From Dipteris shenzhenensis (lineage: Eukaryota > Polypodiophyta > Polypodiopsida > Gleicheniales), in assembly GCA_047967505.1 (NCBI GenBank), contig CM106538.1: a stretch of 64,000 nt of DNA; one strand, given 5' to 3'. This document shows, piece by piece, positions 20,650-31,674 of the stretch (positions are counted from its first letter, which is position 1; the number at the start of each line of letters is the position of its first letter). The notes beneath the pieces were generated by a model that saw only the letters and a program-made list of their open reading frames with translations, was not told the DNA's origin and searched no databases. A program made the position numbers and the translations under genes.

Positions 20650-23600
20650 AGAGCATTTACATCAACGGTTTCATCTTGAGCCAAGTCTAACGTGCCAAAC
20701 AAGTCTATCTCTAACTCTATACCGAGTTGATCTCCTATATCATCATCGTACTCTAGCATCGTACATTCACCTAAAAGTACTTGATCATCTTCTTCAATAA
20801 AGTGTGGTGATTCTTGATGATCATTGTCTTCTTCCTCAATATCGTGATCTCCATCTTCCTCTCATGTGATGTCATTATGTGCATCTTCCTCTTGGCTCAT
20901 ATTGTGATCTTCATCTTTTTCACTAGATTCATCTCGATCAATTGGATCCGACATTGGTAGTGGCATCTCCATATTCACAGTATGCAGCTGCTCACAGTGC
21001 TCGGGAAGAACAAAAGTATCACTTTCATCAGTCCAAAGTTTGGTGGAGTCTATTGCAAAGAAACCGCTACTATCTTTTCTCACTGTCGCATGGGGATCGT
21101 TGTAAATAGTTCTAAACCATTTTACATCAAGAATGAAAATACTAAATCGTCTGAAATCAACTTCATAGATTTCGATGGTTCCACAATAATCCAACTGTGA
21201 GGATTGATGATTGATTTGTAACTAACCCCAATAAGGAAGCTCGTGAAAGATCGATAGCCTCTTCATACCAAGATGAGGTTCCTCTCCATTTGCCCTCTAA
21301 GCCTGAATCCCGTTACTTGCCTTCAAATATGATGGTGGTGGATCAAGCTGACCTCCACGCGCGAGATGGTCCAGCAGAAGGTATCGAGCATGACCTTCAT
21401 AAACATTTTTCCTCATATGTTTGGAGTTTCGTGCAAGAGATTTCAAACCCAGTCCACAAATAGGACAAGCATGGTACCCACTTGTAACAAGTCCTACACG
21501 CGTGCATGAAGGTGTTAGTATAAGACATGCATGCGAAAGAGAGTCATAAAAGCATAATCCTATATTATACATGTAGAGGCACAACCACGTACCTGCGTCG
21601 TCTCCATATCCTGGGTAGTCATGCATGGTCCACATAAAGATACCCCTGACCAAAATATCATTGGTATGTTTAGGAGCTCTGGAAATATCGAAGACCCACA
21701 CTCCTCTCCATAATATCTGTAACTCCTCTATCAAAGGTGCCATGTACACATCCATATTTTTTGCCTTATACTTCCCTGGCACAAGTAGTGCAAGCATGAG
21801 GTGTCCCTTTTTTATTGTTAGCCATGGTGGGATATTGTAATTCACCACGACTATGGGTCATGTCGACCAAGATGTCGAGAATAACCTGAAAGGATTCACA
21901 TCGTCCATGGCAAGTCCAAAATGTAAGTTGCGTGGCTCCCTTGCAAAGTTTGACCACTGATTGTCTATGTGCTTCCAAGGTGCACAATCTGCAGGAAACC
22001 TCAATGTGTCATTAGTGGACTGATGAGATGCATGCCATCTCATCAACTCTGCTATGGATTTGCATCGGAACATGTGCTATATTCTTGCAATGACGGGAAA
22101 GTGTCTCAAGACCTTTATCAGTATCTGCTCACCCTACAAGTCATCTCTATATCGTTGTTCCCCACATTTCGGACAACTAGCCAAATCTCCATACTCACAA
22201 CGAAAGAGAATATAGTCATTACAGCAAGCATGGATGGTATCATAATCCACACCCACCATTGTTAGCATCTTCTTCGCTTCATCTCTGATGCGGGCATGGT
22301 ATTTGGTGCAGGCAACATTTTCTAGAGCAACATATCACAATTCAAACATACATAGGCTTCGAATAATGATGATTTGGTACACTAATCCTATAGCTTGGAA
22401 TCCCTGAAAGATATAAAGAAAGCTTAGAATCTTACCTGACATTGAGCAAACATTTACAGACTCTTGCATTCTTTGAATTAGAGTGACAAAAGTCTGTATT
22501 TGTTTGCTCAATAGTAAGCTATTGAAGCTTCACGTGGGAGGAAAGAGAGGAGGAAAGAGAGGGGAAAAGAGAGGAGAAAAAGGACAAAAGAGAGGAGATA
22601 AGACAGAAAAAGAGAGGAGAAAAAGCTCTTGAAGCTTCACGTGTGAGGAAAGAGAGCAGAAAAGAGATGAGAAAAAGGACAAAAGAGAGGAGATAAGACA
22701 AGAAAACAGAGGAGATAAGAGAGAAAAAGAGAGGAGAAAACAGAGATAAGAGAGGACATAAGAGAGAGAAAGAGAGGAGAAAAAGGAGAAAAGAGAGGAG
22801 ATAAGAGAGAAAAAGAGAGGAAATAAGAGAGAAAAAGAGAGAAAGTGAAAAGAGAAAAAGTGAAGCCTCACGTGGGAGGAAAGAGAGGGGAAAATAGAGG
22901 AGAAAAAGGACAAAAGAGAGGAGATAAGACATAAAAAGAGAGGAGAAAAAGTTGTTGAAGCTTCACGTGGGAGGAAAGAGAGGAGGAAAGAGAGAGGTAA
23001 ACAGATGAGAAAAAGGACAAAAGAGAGGAGATAAGACAGGAAAACAGAGGAGATAAGAGAGGAAAAGAGAGGAGAAAAAAGAGGTAAGAGAGGAGATAAG
23101 AGAGAAAAAGAGAGGAGAAAAAGGAAAAAGAGAGGAGATAAGAGAGAAAAATAGAGAAAATAAGAGAGAAAAAGAGAGAAAGTAAAAAGAGAAAAAGTGG
23201 GGATAAAAGAGAGAAAAAGTGAGAATAGAAAGGCTTCAAATAATGATGATTCTCAAGCATACATGATGATTCTCAAAACAAACAATATCCAAATAATGAG
23301 TCAAATTAATGTAGGAGTTAACCTCATTAAGGCCAAGACACTTGTATCCGACCACCCATACTTTGCTTGCAAATTCAAGATTGAGAGGCAAGCACGTAGT
23401 TTAAACATCCTAGCACCCTCATACAACTGTGTTGATTGCAACTCTCGTATTTTTACCTCAGACTGTGACATCACTTGTACATGGGATGTAGTGTCCCTAA
23501 AAATAGAATCCATCATGTTGACCATACCCTCATCATCATTCGGGAGACTATAGTCTTTCTCAAAGTGTGAAGGTATATGCATACCCTCAGTCTCCTCATC

Positions 23601-25018
23601 CTATTTTAAGATTTTGTGTAAATATAAGATCTTGTCTCAAGGTTTCATATCATAATGGTATCCAATATTAACCACGAACTCAAATAGCTTTGACTTACTG
23701 ATAATCCATCAACACGTGCAACACCAATGGTGGGTACTGGTTCAGGCTCCACCACATACATTCGCAAGTGGTGCATGATAATACGACGTTGATGTCATAT
23801 TTCTCGCTTGCAATGAGTGCAATGACAATACAACCTCTCTGTAAGCCACTTTGTGCTCCCAGGCATTGGCGCATCATCTGACGAGCTTTCACTGGGCCCT
23901 TCCATCTGCACACTTCTAAAATCACAAGATAAGTTGCAAGGAAATCTATTAACAGTAATAAAATAGCCACCTATGAGCTTCTTTTTTAGCTTTTAACAAT
24001 AAGTGCCGTGAAATGTCGCCATATAGCGACCTTTTGCTTTGTTTCGTCACTATGTAGCAATGCTTTTAAATATAAGCGTCGCTATATAGCGACTGACAAG
24101 CGTTGCAATATAGCAACTGACCAGTGTCACTATATAGCGACGCTATAGGCTTAAACCAGAGGAGATAAGAGAGGAAAAGAGAGGAGAAAAAAGAGATAAG
24201 AGAGGAGATAAGAGAGAAAAAGAGAGAAGAAAAAGGGAAAAGAGAGGAGATAAGAGAGAAAAAGAGAGAAAATAAGAGAGAAAAAGAGAGAAAGTGAAAA
24301 GAGAAAAAGTGGGGATAAAAGAGAGAAAAAGTGAGAATACAAAGGCTTCGAATAATGATGATTCTCAAGCATACATGATGATTCTCAAAACAAACAATAT
24401 CCAAATAATGAGTCAAATTAATGCAGGAGCTAACCTCATTAAGGCCGAGACACTTGTATCCGACCACCCATACTTTTCTTGCAGATTCAAGATTGAGAGA
24501 CAAACATGTAGTTTAGACATCCTAGCATCCTCATACAATTGTGTTGATTGCAACTCTTGCATTTTGACCTCAAACTCTGACATCACGTGTACATGGGATG
24601 TAGTGCCCCTAAAAATAGAATCCATCATCTCGACTATACCCTCCTCATCATCCGGGAGGCTATAGTCTTGCTCAAAGTGTGAAGGTATATGCGTACCCTC
24701 GTTAGCCTCCTCATCTTGTTTTAAGATTTCGTGTAAATATAAGATCTTGTCTCAAGGTTTCGTATCATAGTGGTATCCAATATTAACCATGAACTCAAAT
24801 AGCTTTGACTTATCGATAATCCATCAACATGTGTAACACCAACGGTGGGTACTGGTTATGGCTTATCCCCATACATTCGCAAGTGGCGCATGATAATACG
24901 ACGTTGATGTCATACTTCTCGCTTGTAATGAGTGCAATGACAATACAACCTCTCTGTAAGCCACTCTATGCTCCCGGGCATTGGCGCATCATCTGACAAG
25001 CTTCCACTCGTCCCTTCC
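20650..25018 (-). pseudogene. Family-1 TNP2-type transposase, internally deleted
   Basis: Exons in order on the minus strand: the first exon (ATG about 25018, 'EGTSG' type), the second (about 24690-24413), then a repeat of both (about 23910-23301), then the region with RCKSIAELMRWHAS (22073 on), and the core VNYNIPPWLTIKKGH...MHDYPGYG (21848-21590) and YHACPICG. Near 21205 the frame jumps from LPYWG-LQINH straight into the DUF4216 block LDYCGTIEIYEVDFRRF; about 1.5 kb present in the complete copy, including LLDPMHIFKNV and DUF4218, is gone. An acidic tail follows. Where the complete copy has a TAG after HIDN, this one has CAG (HIDNQWSNF), showing the original sense codon. Not functional. Confidence 0.85.
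22512..23228. repeat. Polypurine tract, about 0.7 kb
   Basis: The plus strand is almost entirely A and G, built from gagaggagataagagagaaaaagaga units and interrupted about every 100-330 bp by 'gaagcttcacgtgggagg'. The minus-strand 'Leu-Ser-Phe' frames through it are translations of simple repeat. It lies in what should be an intron between the second and third transposase exons. A shorter copy lies at 24155-24340. Confidence 0.9.
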
Positions 25019-25260
25019 ATCTACACACTTCTAAAATCACAACATAAGTTGCAAGGAAATCTATTAACAGTAATAAAATAGCCACCTATGAGCTTCTTTT
25101 GTAGCTTTTAACAATAAGTGCCCTGAAATGTCACTATATAGCGACCTTTTGCTCTGTTCCATCACTATATAGCAATGCTTTTAAATATAAGCATTGCTAT
25201 ATAGCAACTGACAAGTGTCACAATATAGTGACTGACCAGTGTCACTATATAGCGATGCTA
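22512..25260. repeat. Tandem partial duplication inside the family-1 element
   Basis: The block palindrome repeats - exon 1 - exon 2 - polypurine tract occurs twice: at about 24130-22512 and at about 25260-24155 (minus-strand order). Exon-2 sequences at 23230-23640 and 24330-24740 are nearly identical. The polypurine tract is the likely recombination site. Confidence 0.75.
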
Positions 25261-27382
25261 TGGGCTTAAACCCGAAACCCTGTGGCGCAGCGCTTTCTTT
25301 AGCATCTCTATTGTGAGAAAAGAAATCTCTCCTCCCACCTTATATCCGATGACCTCGCTTCCCTCCTCTCTATTCTCTACTCCTCACCACTACTCAACCC
25401 CTCTCCTAATGCTTGTGCTCCCTCTCCACCCTTCTCCCTCTTTGCTTGTGTGAAAAGAAGTTTTTCAAGAAGGTGAGTCTCTTTAAGCAATGTAGGTTCA
25501 TTTTTTGTGAGATTTCATTTTGTGAGTGTTGAAGCATGTTTCTCCTTGTATTGCTAAGGCTATGTGATAGTTTTCATGCTTGATTTTCAAGGGTTAGAGA
25601 AAAAAAACGAGATTTTGTGAAAGAAAGTAGACTCAACTCTTCTAGTCTTTTTGGTATCTCTTCCTCCTCTTTCTCCTTATTTGTAAGCTTATGCTTTCTC
25701 CTTGTTTGTAGGCTTATGCTTGTCTCGTCAACCCAATCCCTTTGAGAAGTTGCTTCTTTAAACTCCTTCTTTCTCTAACTAGTTATTTGAAAGATGGTAT
25801 GTTTCCTCTCTTTTGTAGGGCCACTCCACAAAACACCGAGCGGGACTAAGAAAGTGCTTCCTCTTTTTTTCTTTTGTTGTTTTTGTTACTTGCATTGGCC
25901 TACAGCTAGCGCCTTAAGTGCTAGCTGTAGTGATGGGTATATGGACCCTCTCTTCCCCTCTCTTCCCCTATTTCCTCTTCTTTTCCTCTCTTTTTCCCCT
26001 CTCTTTCCCTATTCCCTCTTCTTTTGCTCTCTTCCTTCTCTTCCTTTTCCCTCTTCTTTATCCCCTCTTTCAATCTCTTTTTCCCCTCTTCCTCCTTTCC
26101 TTCTCTTCTTTTTTCACTCTTTCAATGGCCTACCCCCCTCTTCCTTCTGTTATGTTTATGATCTTTTTCCCTCTTCTTTTTTCCCTCTTTCAATCTCTTT
26201 TCCTCTGTCTTTCCCCTCTCTCAATGTCTTTTCATAAGCATATGTATGTGCCTATGCTTAAGCTTTCTCTCTTTTTCTTTCATGCTCATATGCTCATGCA
26301 TAAGAATAAGCATATCCTTTCCTCCCTTTTCTCTTATGCTTAAATGCTCTTTTTCCCGCTTCCTTCCCTTATGCTTATGCTTATGCATGAGCATGTCTCA
26401 TTTTCCTCTTTTCCTCTCTCTTTCTCCCCCTCTTCCCCCTCTTTCGATCTCTTTTCATAAGCATATGTATTTTCCTATGCTTAATCTTTCTCTCTTTTTC
26501 TTTTATGCTCATATGCTCATGCATAAGAATAAGCATATCCTTTGACTCTTGTTTCTCTTTCGATCTCTTTTCATAAGCATATGTATTTTCCTATGCTTAA
26601 TCTTTCTCTCTTTTTCTTTTATGCTCATATGCTCATACATAAGAATAAGCATATCCTTTCTCTCTTCTTTCTCTTATGCTTATGCTCTTTTCCCCTCTTC
26701 TTTCTCTTATGCTTATGCTTATGCTTATGCAAGAGCATGTCTCATTTTCCTCTTTTCCTGTCTCTTTCTCCCCCTCTTTCCCCTCTTTCGATCTCTTTTC
26801 ATAAGCATATGTATTTGCCTATGCTTAATCTCTCTCTCTTTTTCTTTTATGCTCATATGCTCATGCATAAGAATAAGCATATCCTTTCTCTCTTCTTTCT
26901 CTTATGCTTATGCTCTTTTTCCCTCTTCTTTCTCTTATGCTTATGCGTATGCATGAGCATATGTCTCCTTCTCTTTTCGTCTCTCCTTCTCTTTCTCCTT
27001 CTCCTTCCCTTCTCTTCTTTTTTTCTCACTCTTTCTCTTCTTTTCATAAGCATATGCCTATGCCTATGCATATCCTTCTCCTTTCTTTCTCTTATTTTTC
27101 TCTTCTTTTCATAAGCATATGCCTATGCATGTCCTTCTCCTTCTCCTTGTCCTTGTCCTTGTCCTTCTCTCTTCTTTCTCTTCTTTTTTCCTCTCTTCTT
27201 TCTCTTCTCCTTCTCCTTCTCTCTTCTTTCTTTTCTCCTTCTCCTTCTCTTTCTCTCTTCTTTCTCTTCTCTCTTCCTCTATTTTTGTCTTCTTTTCATA
27301 AGCATATGCCTATGCCTATGCCTATGCTTATGTTTGTTTTTTGTTTTCGTGTTTGTGTCTACAGTTTGTGTCTACATTAGAC
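25261..27382. other. Divergent region of family-1 element: pyrimidine-rich and GCATATGC/GCTTATGC repeats
   Basis: This is the reverse-complement counterpart of about 31675-35380 in the complete element. 25300-25900 is the leader of the transposase side. 25903-25931 holds an AGCTAGCGC...palindrome. From about 25935 to 27330 the strand is pyrimidine-rich (tctctttttctttc) with many 'cataagcatatg' and 'atgcttatgc' words. Long serine/leucine/phenylalanine frames here are artefacts of the repeat. Confidence 0.75.
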
Positions 27383-27662
27383 ATGGGATCATGTCGCACG
27401 TTCAACGAGCATGGACAGCCTCGCAGGAGGAGACATCACGATCTCTATTCTCTAGAGGACTTTGATTTTGCTCAGGTGACACCTCAGGGGCCTACCCCTA
27501 CGACGACTCCTCTCAAATGTAGCATTGCAACTACCGACTCCTCTCGGATGTAGCATTCTGACTACCCCTCGGGGAACTCCTTTGCTAGCATCCCATGGCT
27601 TTGTCGAGAGTCCCGATGAGTTTGTACCATAGATGACCGATAAGGAGGCAGCGAGATTCGAG
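27383..27662 (+). pseudogene. Family-1 accessory protein, N-terminal fragment
   Basis: Starts MGSCRTFNEHGQPRRRRHHD and continues LYSLEDFDFAQVTPQ, matching the first exon at 31674 in the complete element (MGSRRSSDEYGHPRRRR, then the PEDFDSSQ stretch). It then contains stops and a fragment like GFVESPDEF, matching GFVGTPDEF of the other copy. Homology ends near 27662 where the element is cut off. Nonfunctional. Confidence 0.75.
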
Positions 27663-28850
27663 AACGGTCCTCAAGTTTGTGAAAGCAATCTAGAAGGTTT
27701 GAAATAAGATAGATTTTTGTTAGGGAGCTTTAGGATCTCATTTTGAGTTCCTGAGATCTCTTGTTTGGATTTTGGTTTTGGTCTTTTCTTTTCTTTGTTG
27801 GAGTTCTAGGTTCTCTTTATTGAGTACCTTCGATCTCTTGTCATAAAAATATTTTAGATATTTATGTGTTTGAAATTTGTTTGTGGAAGTTCTAGGTTCT
27901 CTGTATTGAGTTCCTTTGATCTCTTGTGATAAAAAAAATTTTAGATATGGGAGTTCTAGAATCTCCTTGTTGAGTTCCTTAGATCTTTTGTGATAAAATT
28001 TTTTTGTGAGAGTTTGAGGCTCTCCTTGTTGAGTTCCTTAGATCTCTTGTGAGAAATATGTTTGTTTTTGTGTCAATGAAATTTGTTTGTGGGAATTTTA
28101 AGATCTCCTTGTTGAGTTTCTTAGATCTCATGTGAATAGACTTTTGTACGTGGGAATCCTAGGATCTCTTTAGAGTTCCTTATATCTCTTGTGAGAAATA
28201 TGTTTGTTTTTGTGTGTATGAAATTTGTTTGTGGAGTTTTAAGATCTCCTTGTTGAGTTTCTTAACTCTCATGTGAATAGATTTTTGTACATGGGAATTC
28301 TAGGACCTCTTTGGTGAGTTCCTTAGATCTCTTGTGATAAGTGGGCTTGTTTCTGTGTCTATGAAATTTGTTTGTGGGAGTTTTAAGATCTCCTTGGGAT
28401 CTCTTTTGTGAGTTCCTTAGATCTCTTGTGATAAATGGGCTTGTTTTTGTGTCTATGAAATTTGTTTGTGGGAGTTCTAAGATCTCCTTGTTGAATTTCT
28501 TAGATCTCATGTGAATAGGATTTTATATGTGGGAGTTCTAGGATGTCTTTGGTGAGTTCCTTTGATCTCTTATGATAAATGGGCTTGTTTTTGTGTCTAT
28601 GAAATTTGTTTGTGGGAGTTCTAAGATCTCCTTGTTGAGTTTCTTAGATCTCATGTGAATAGATTTTTGTACATGGGAGGGAGGTCTAGGATCTCTTTGG
28701 TAAGTTACTTAGATTTGTTGTGATAAATGAGCTTGTTTTTGTGTCTATGAAATTTTTTTGTGGGAGTTCTAAGATCTCCTTGCTGAGTTTCTTAGATCTC
28801 ATGTGAATAGATTTTTGTACGTGGGAGTTCTAGGATGACTATTGCACCTA
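27663..28850. repeat. Degenerate tandem array, unit about 140-150 bp
   Basis: A unit of the type 'gtttgtgggagttctaagatctccttgttgagtttcttagatctcatgtgaatag' then 'gagttccttagatctcttgtgataaatgggcttg' is repeated about eight times with divergence. The same array, starting with nearly the same 'tcctcaaggttgtgaaagcaatctagaaggt' phrase, is at about 52668-53250. AGATCT words are strikingly frequent. It leads directly into hAT transposase sequence, so it may be an internal part of a hAT element. Confidence 0.75.
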
Positions 28851-29236
28851 CTTGGTCGAAGGAATATGGTGGAGAGACATTGGAGTTATAGCATGTTGCA
28901 ACTCGTGTGCTCTCTATTGCTGCATCATCGGGTGCATGTGAGCGAAATTGGAGAGAATACGATTTGATTCATCCTAAGAGACGTAATTGCTTAAAGCCGT
29001 CAAGAGCTGCAGATTTGGTATTTTGCTTTGGAAATCTAGGATTGTTGAAAGGATTTGATGTTGCGGCTAGGGCAGCAAGCGAAGCCGTTGTAATGAGAAT
29101 TGCTAGACAACGATTGACCACAGAATTAGTTGCTGAGGGTGCATTCAGTGAAGAGGAAGATGAGCTTGAGCTACTCAGTGACAATAGCAAAGTCGAAGAG
29201 ATATACGATATTGTACCTATGTTGAATGCAATATAG
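28851..29236 (+). pseudogene. hAT transposase C-terminal (dimerisation) fragment
   Basis: The frame around 28907-29236 contains SSGACERNWREYDLIHPKRR, which fits the hAT family C-terminal dimerisation signature (S-S-x-x-CERNW...IH-K-RN). Just upstream, in another frame or across a stop, TWSKEYGGETLEL and HVATRVLSIA continue the same domain. An acidic stretch (EEEDELELLSD) ends the frame. The catalytic part of the transposase is not present in the window, so this is a fragment. Confidence 0.8.
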
Positions 29237-29597
29237 AGTGATAGAAGAATATGATAGGTGATAGAAGCGGTGGATGAAGCTCTAATTATATCAGATATAA
29301 TGTTGGATGTGAGGGGATGGATGGGAGAACATGTCAAGCGATGGGAGAGCACATATGCTCGTATCCATCTTGTCTCCTTTTGTATTGAAATCTAGAACCT
29401 TATGGTCTACAAGCTATATTGTGTTGTAATTATTGAGATTGTGGATGATTTTGGTATACATAATAGTTAGAGACAATCTTGTGATTTGCAAATACTTTCA
29501 AGGGAACATCGAAGGGAACATTAGAAAGTTGGAAAGAATAATCGAATATGCACAATTGAAGTTTATATTTTCAAGTCTCAAGGGTTGATCTAGCTAT
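29237..29597. other. 3' flank of the hAT fragment
   Basis: About 360 bp of AT-rich sequence with no supported gene. It ends with the TAT (29595-29597) that is duplicated beyond the family-2 element at 44317-44319. Confidence 0.4.
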
Positions 29598-29627
29598 CAC
29601 AACAAGACAAAGCACCCATAGACGCGC
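29598..29627 (+). repeat. Left terminal inverted repeat of complete family-2 element
   Basis: CACAACAAGACAAAGCACCC followed by ATAGACGCGC. It pairs with 44287-44316. TAT precedes it. Confidence 0.9.
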
Positions 29628-29754
29628 GCACAGACGCGTTTCATGAACTAAATAAAAAACTTACGCACTACAAGGCATAGGCCATTTTCCGATGGAAATA
29701 CCGATGCTTTTTACATTAAAATTTTTTTTTTTTGACGGGGCGCAAAGGTCGCTA

Positions 29755-29925
29755 TAAAAGTCGCTAAAAGCATCGGAAAAGGAGCGTCGCTATAAACCGT
29801 CGCTATATAGCGACACTGTTAATCGTCACTATATAGCGACGATGATAAATGTCGCTATATAGCGACACTGTTAATCGTCGCTATATAGCGACACTGGTAA
29901 ACGTCGCTATATAGCGACGATTAAC
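29755..29925. repeat. Left subterminal palindromes of family-1 element
   Basis: GTCGCTATATAGCGAC, its own reverse complement, occurs exactly at 29799-29814, 29851-29866, 29877-29892 and 29903-29918, and with one mismatch at 29825-29840. Spacing between starts is about 26 bp throughout, two and a half helical turns. In En/Spm such subterminal repeats bind the accessory protein; that role here is inferred. Confidence 0.9.
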
Positions 29926-29931
29926 AGAAGT

Positions 29932-30004
29932 AAAAAAAAAGGGTTAGTGGGGCTAAACAGGGCTTCCTTTTGGCCCTGTTTAGCCCCACTAATCCTTTTT
30001 TTTT
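29932..30004. repeat. Long hairpin-forming inverted repeat
   Basis: Arms of about 32 bp (29932-29963 and 29973-30004), including TTAGTGGGGCTAAACAGGGC, are separated by a 9-nt loop. Only about one internal mismatch is seen. The arms end in A-run and T-run, so on either strand the stem is followed by U's. It lies between the subterminal palindromes and the accessory-gene stop, and could help end transcripts. Confidence 0.8.
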
Positions 30005-30207
30005 TTTGTAATTACAAAAGAAAGTTTTTTATAACAAAATTTCCCTTGCTTGCAGGGTGATACAAAATTGTTCTTGTGAAACGGTGAGGAAAAAATGCAT
30101 ATACATATACAATAGTGTTTGTAACAAAATTACCCTGTGAAAGGGCGATACAAAATTGCTCAAACGAGCGGATATACAAAATGCTACTACTACTACTCAT
30201 CCGAATC

Positions 30208-31674
30208 CTAATCATCTTTGTCTTGTTGGCCTGTTCCTTGGTCCTCGACACCTGCATCTTCTCCCTCGTCCTCGGCACCTGCATCCGATCCTTGCCCCTG
30301 TTGATCGCTCGCCTCCGATGATGGGACGCTTGAGCTTTGACCCTAAGAGTGAACCATATAAATCAAAAATTAGATTGGAACTTAAATTAAAAAGTGAGAT
30401 TACAAGTAGTTGCTCAATGAACCACGGCTTTGTTCCTATCCGAAATGCGCACCGCGTCTCTGCATCCGTAGGAAGACGACCCATCGCAGCTTGCTGTGGA
30501 TCCAATTTACGAGAGTTAGAGTTAGCTAAAGTGCATGTAATATGTAGGTAAAACAAATAGAACAATACATTAAATGGGAAGAAGTAGACTTACCACGGTT
30601 GCCTCGAACGCATACCGTCCGCCTGCACCAAATTGCGAAGTACCTACGACGTCCAGCCATCTCTTCGTAGCCCTCCTCTGACCCTCGAACATTTCGGGAT
30701 GGTCCCTATGTTGCTTCTTGAAGTACTTTCAATTAGCTTTGTCTGCCCAGCTGGGTTTAGCCAACCCCTTTGTAATGGAAGTACGCAAGGTTGATCTACG
30801 ATGCTTTAGGACCAAACCCATGCGCTCGAGCATATAATTGTCATTAAACTCCACATTTGGCGGATTAGGGTATCTTTGTTTTAACTCATCGATCACCGCC
30901 TGCTTCTTTTGGGCATCTTGATACCGCCAATCGGTATTTATGCCGCTCTTGAAGTGATGACTCATCAACCTCCTCATGGCGGCCATCACTGCTTTGCCTT
31001 TTTTGTCTTCTATTATCTCTCCGGCAGATGTGATTTGATAGGAGAGATCCCCTGATGAGTAAGGGGGACTGACGGTAGCAGAGTCTGAAGGAGTGGAAGC
31101 TGCGCGACCGCTTCCGGATCGAGGAGTAGCAGTGGGAGTAGGAGAGGGAAAGGGACCTGGCTGATACTGTGTCTCCGGACCAAGTGGAGACCTAAAGGAG
31201 CGTGAGTGTGTTGACTCGTCTACATCTCCTAAGTCAGCACAACATCAGCCGCCTGTCCTACTCTTCCTTCCCTTACGGGAGGCATGCGCAGGTGATGATC
31301 CCGCGGTCGAAGGGGCGTGAGGGGATGGCTGGGCAGTACGTCCACCCGTCGGTGTAGGGGAAGGAATTGCGGAGGTCCTCTGAGAGAGCAGAGAGAAGAA
31401 TCTCGCTGCCTCCTCATCGCTCATCTGCGCTACAAACTCGTCGGGAGTCCCGACAAAGCCATGCGTGGATAGCAAAGGAGTTCCCCGAGGGGTAGACGCA
31501 GTGCTACGTGGAAGAGGGGTCAGACCAGGGGTAGTCACAGTGCTAGGACCGAGAGGAGTCGGTAGTCCTCGGGGTAGTCGCCTGAGAGGAATCAAAGTCC
31601 TCTGGAGCATATAGATCGTGAGCTCTCCTCCTGCGAGGATGTCCGTACTCGTCGGATGAGCGACGTGATCCCAT
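30208..31674 (-). pseudogene. Family-1 accessory protein (TNPA/TNP1-like position), broken
   Basis: Starts at ATG 31674 (MGSRRSSDEYGHPRRRR), then Ser/Thr/Pro-rich sequence in a shifted frame (31610-31245, with GFVGTPDEFVAQMSDEEAAR). The conserved domain is at about 31060-30729: DLSYQITSAGEIIEDKKGKA, MRRLMSHHFKSGINTDW, RYPNPPNVEFNDNY and KHRRSTLRTSITK. After an intron comes a FGAGG block (about 30640), and the last exon is acidic and Gln-rich, ending EDQGTGQQDKDD with a TAG at 30208-30210. A frame change after the first 40-50 codons and a TGA just before CCADLGDVDE break it. The same domain occurs in the family-2 accessory protein, so the two families share this gene. It may belong to the Pfam plant Ptta/En/Spm group; that needs a profile search. 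Confidence 0.7.

Larger units (their letters stand above)
20297..27662 (-). mobile_element. Family-1 CACTA element, inverted and decayed; one end missing
   Basis: The terminus CACTACTGCACACGG at 20297 matches the right end of the complete family-1 element (reverse complement of 40014). Read on the minus strand from the distal side it keeps the family order: an accessory-gene fragment on the plus strand (27383 on), a pyrimidine-rich GCATATGC region, the transposase exons (25018 down to about 20650), and subterminal TATAGCGAC repeats. The far terminus is missing: homology ends near 27662, where a different repeat begins. The transposase has an internal deletion and its 5' exons are tandemly duplicated. 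Confidence 0.85.

Noticed and set aside
22519-23260. Minus-strand Ser/Leu/Phe-rich frames that look like membrane proteins
   Set aside because: They come from a polypurine simple repeat that is open in several frames at once.
25794-27380. Plus-strand Phe/Ser/Leu-rich frames up to 190 codons
   Set aside because: Pyrimidine-rich repeat inside the CACTA element; the counterpart in the complete element is not coding.
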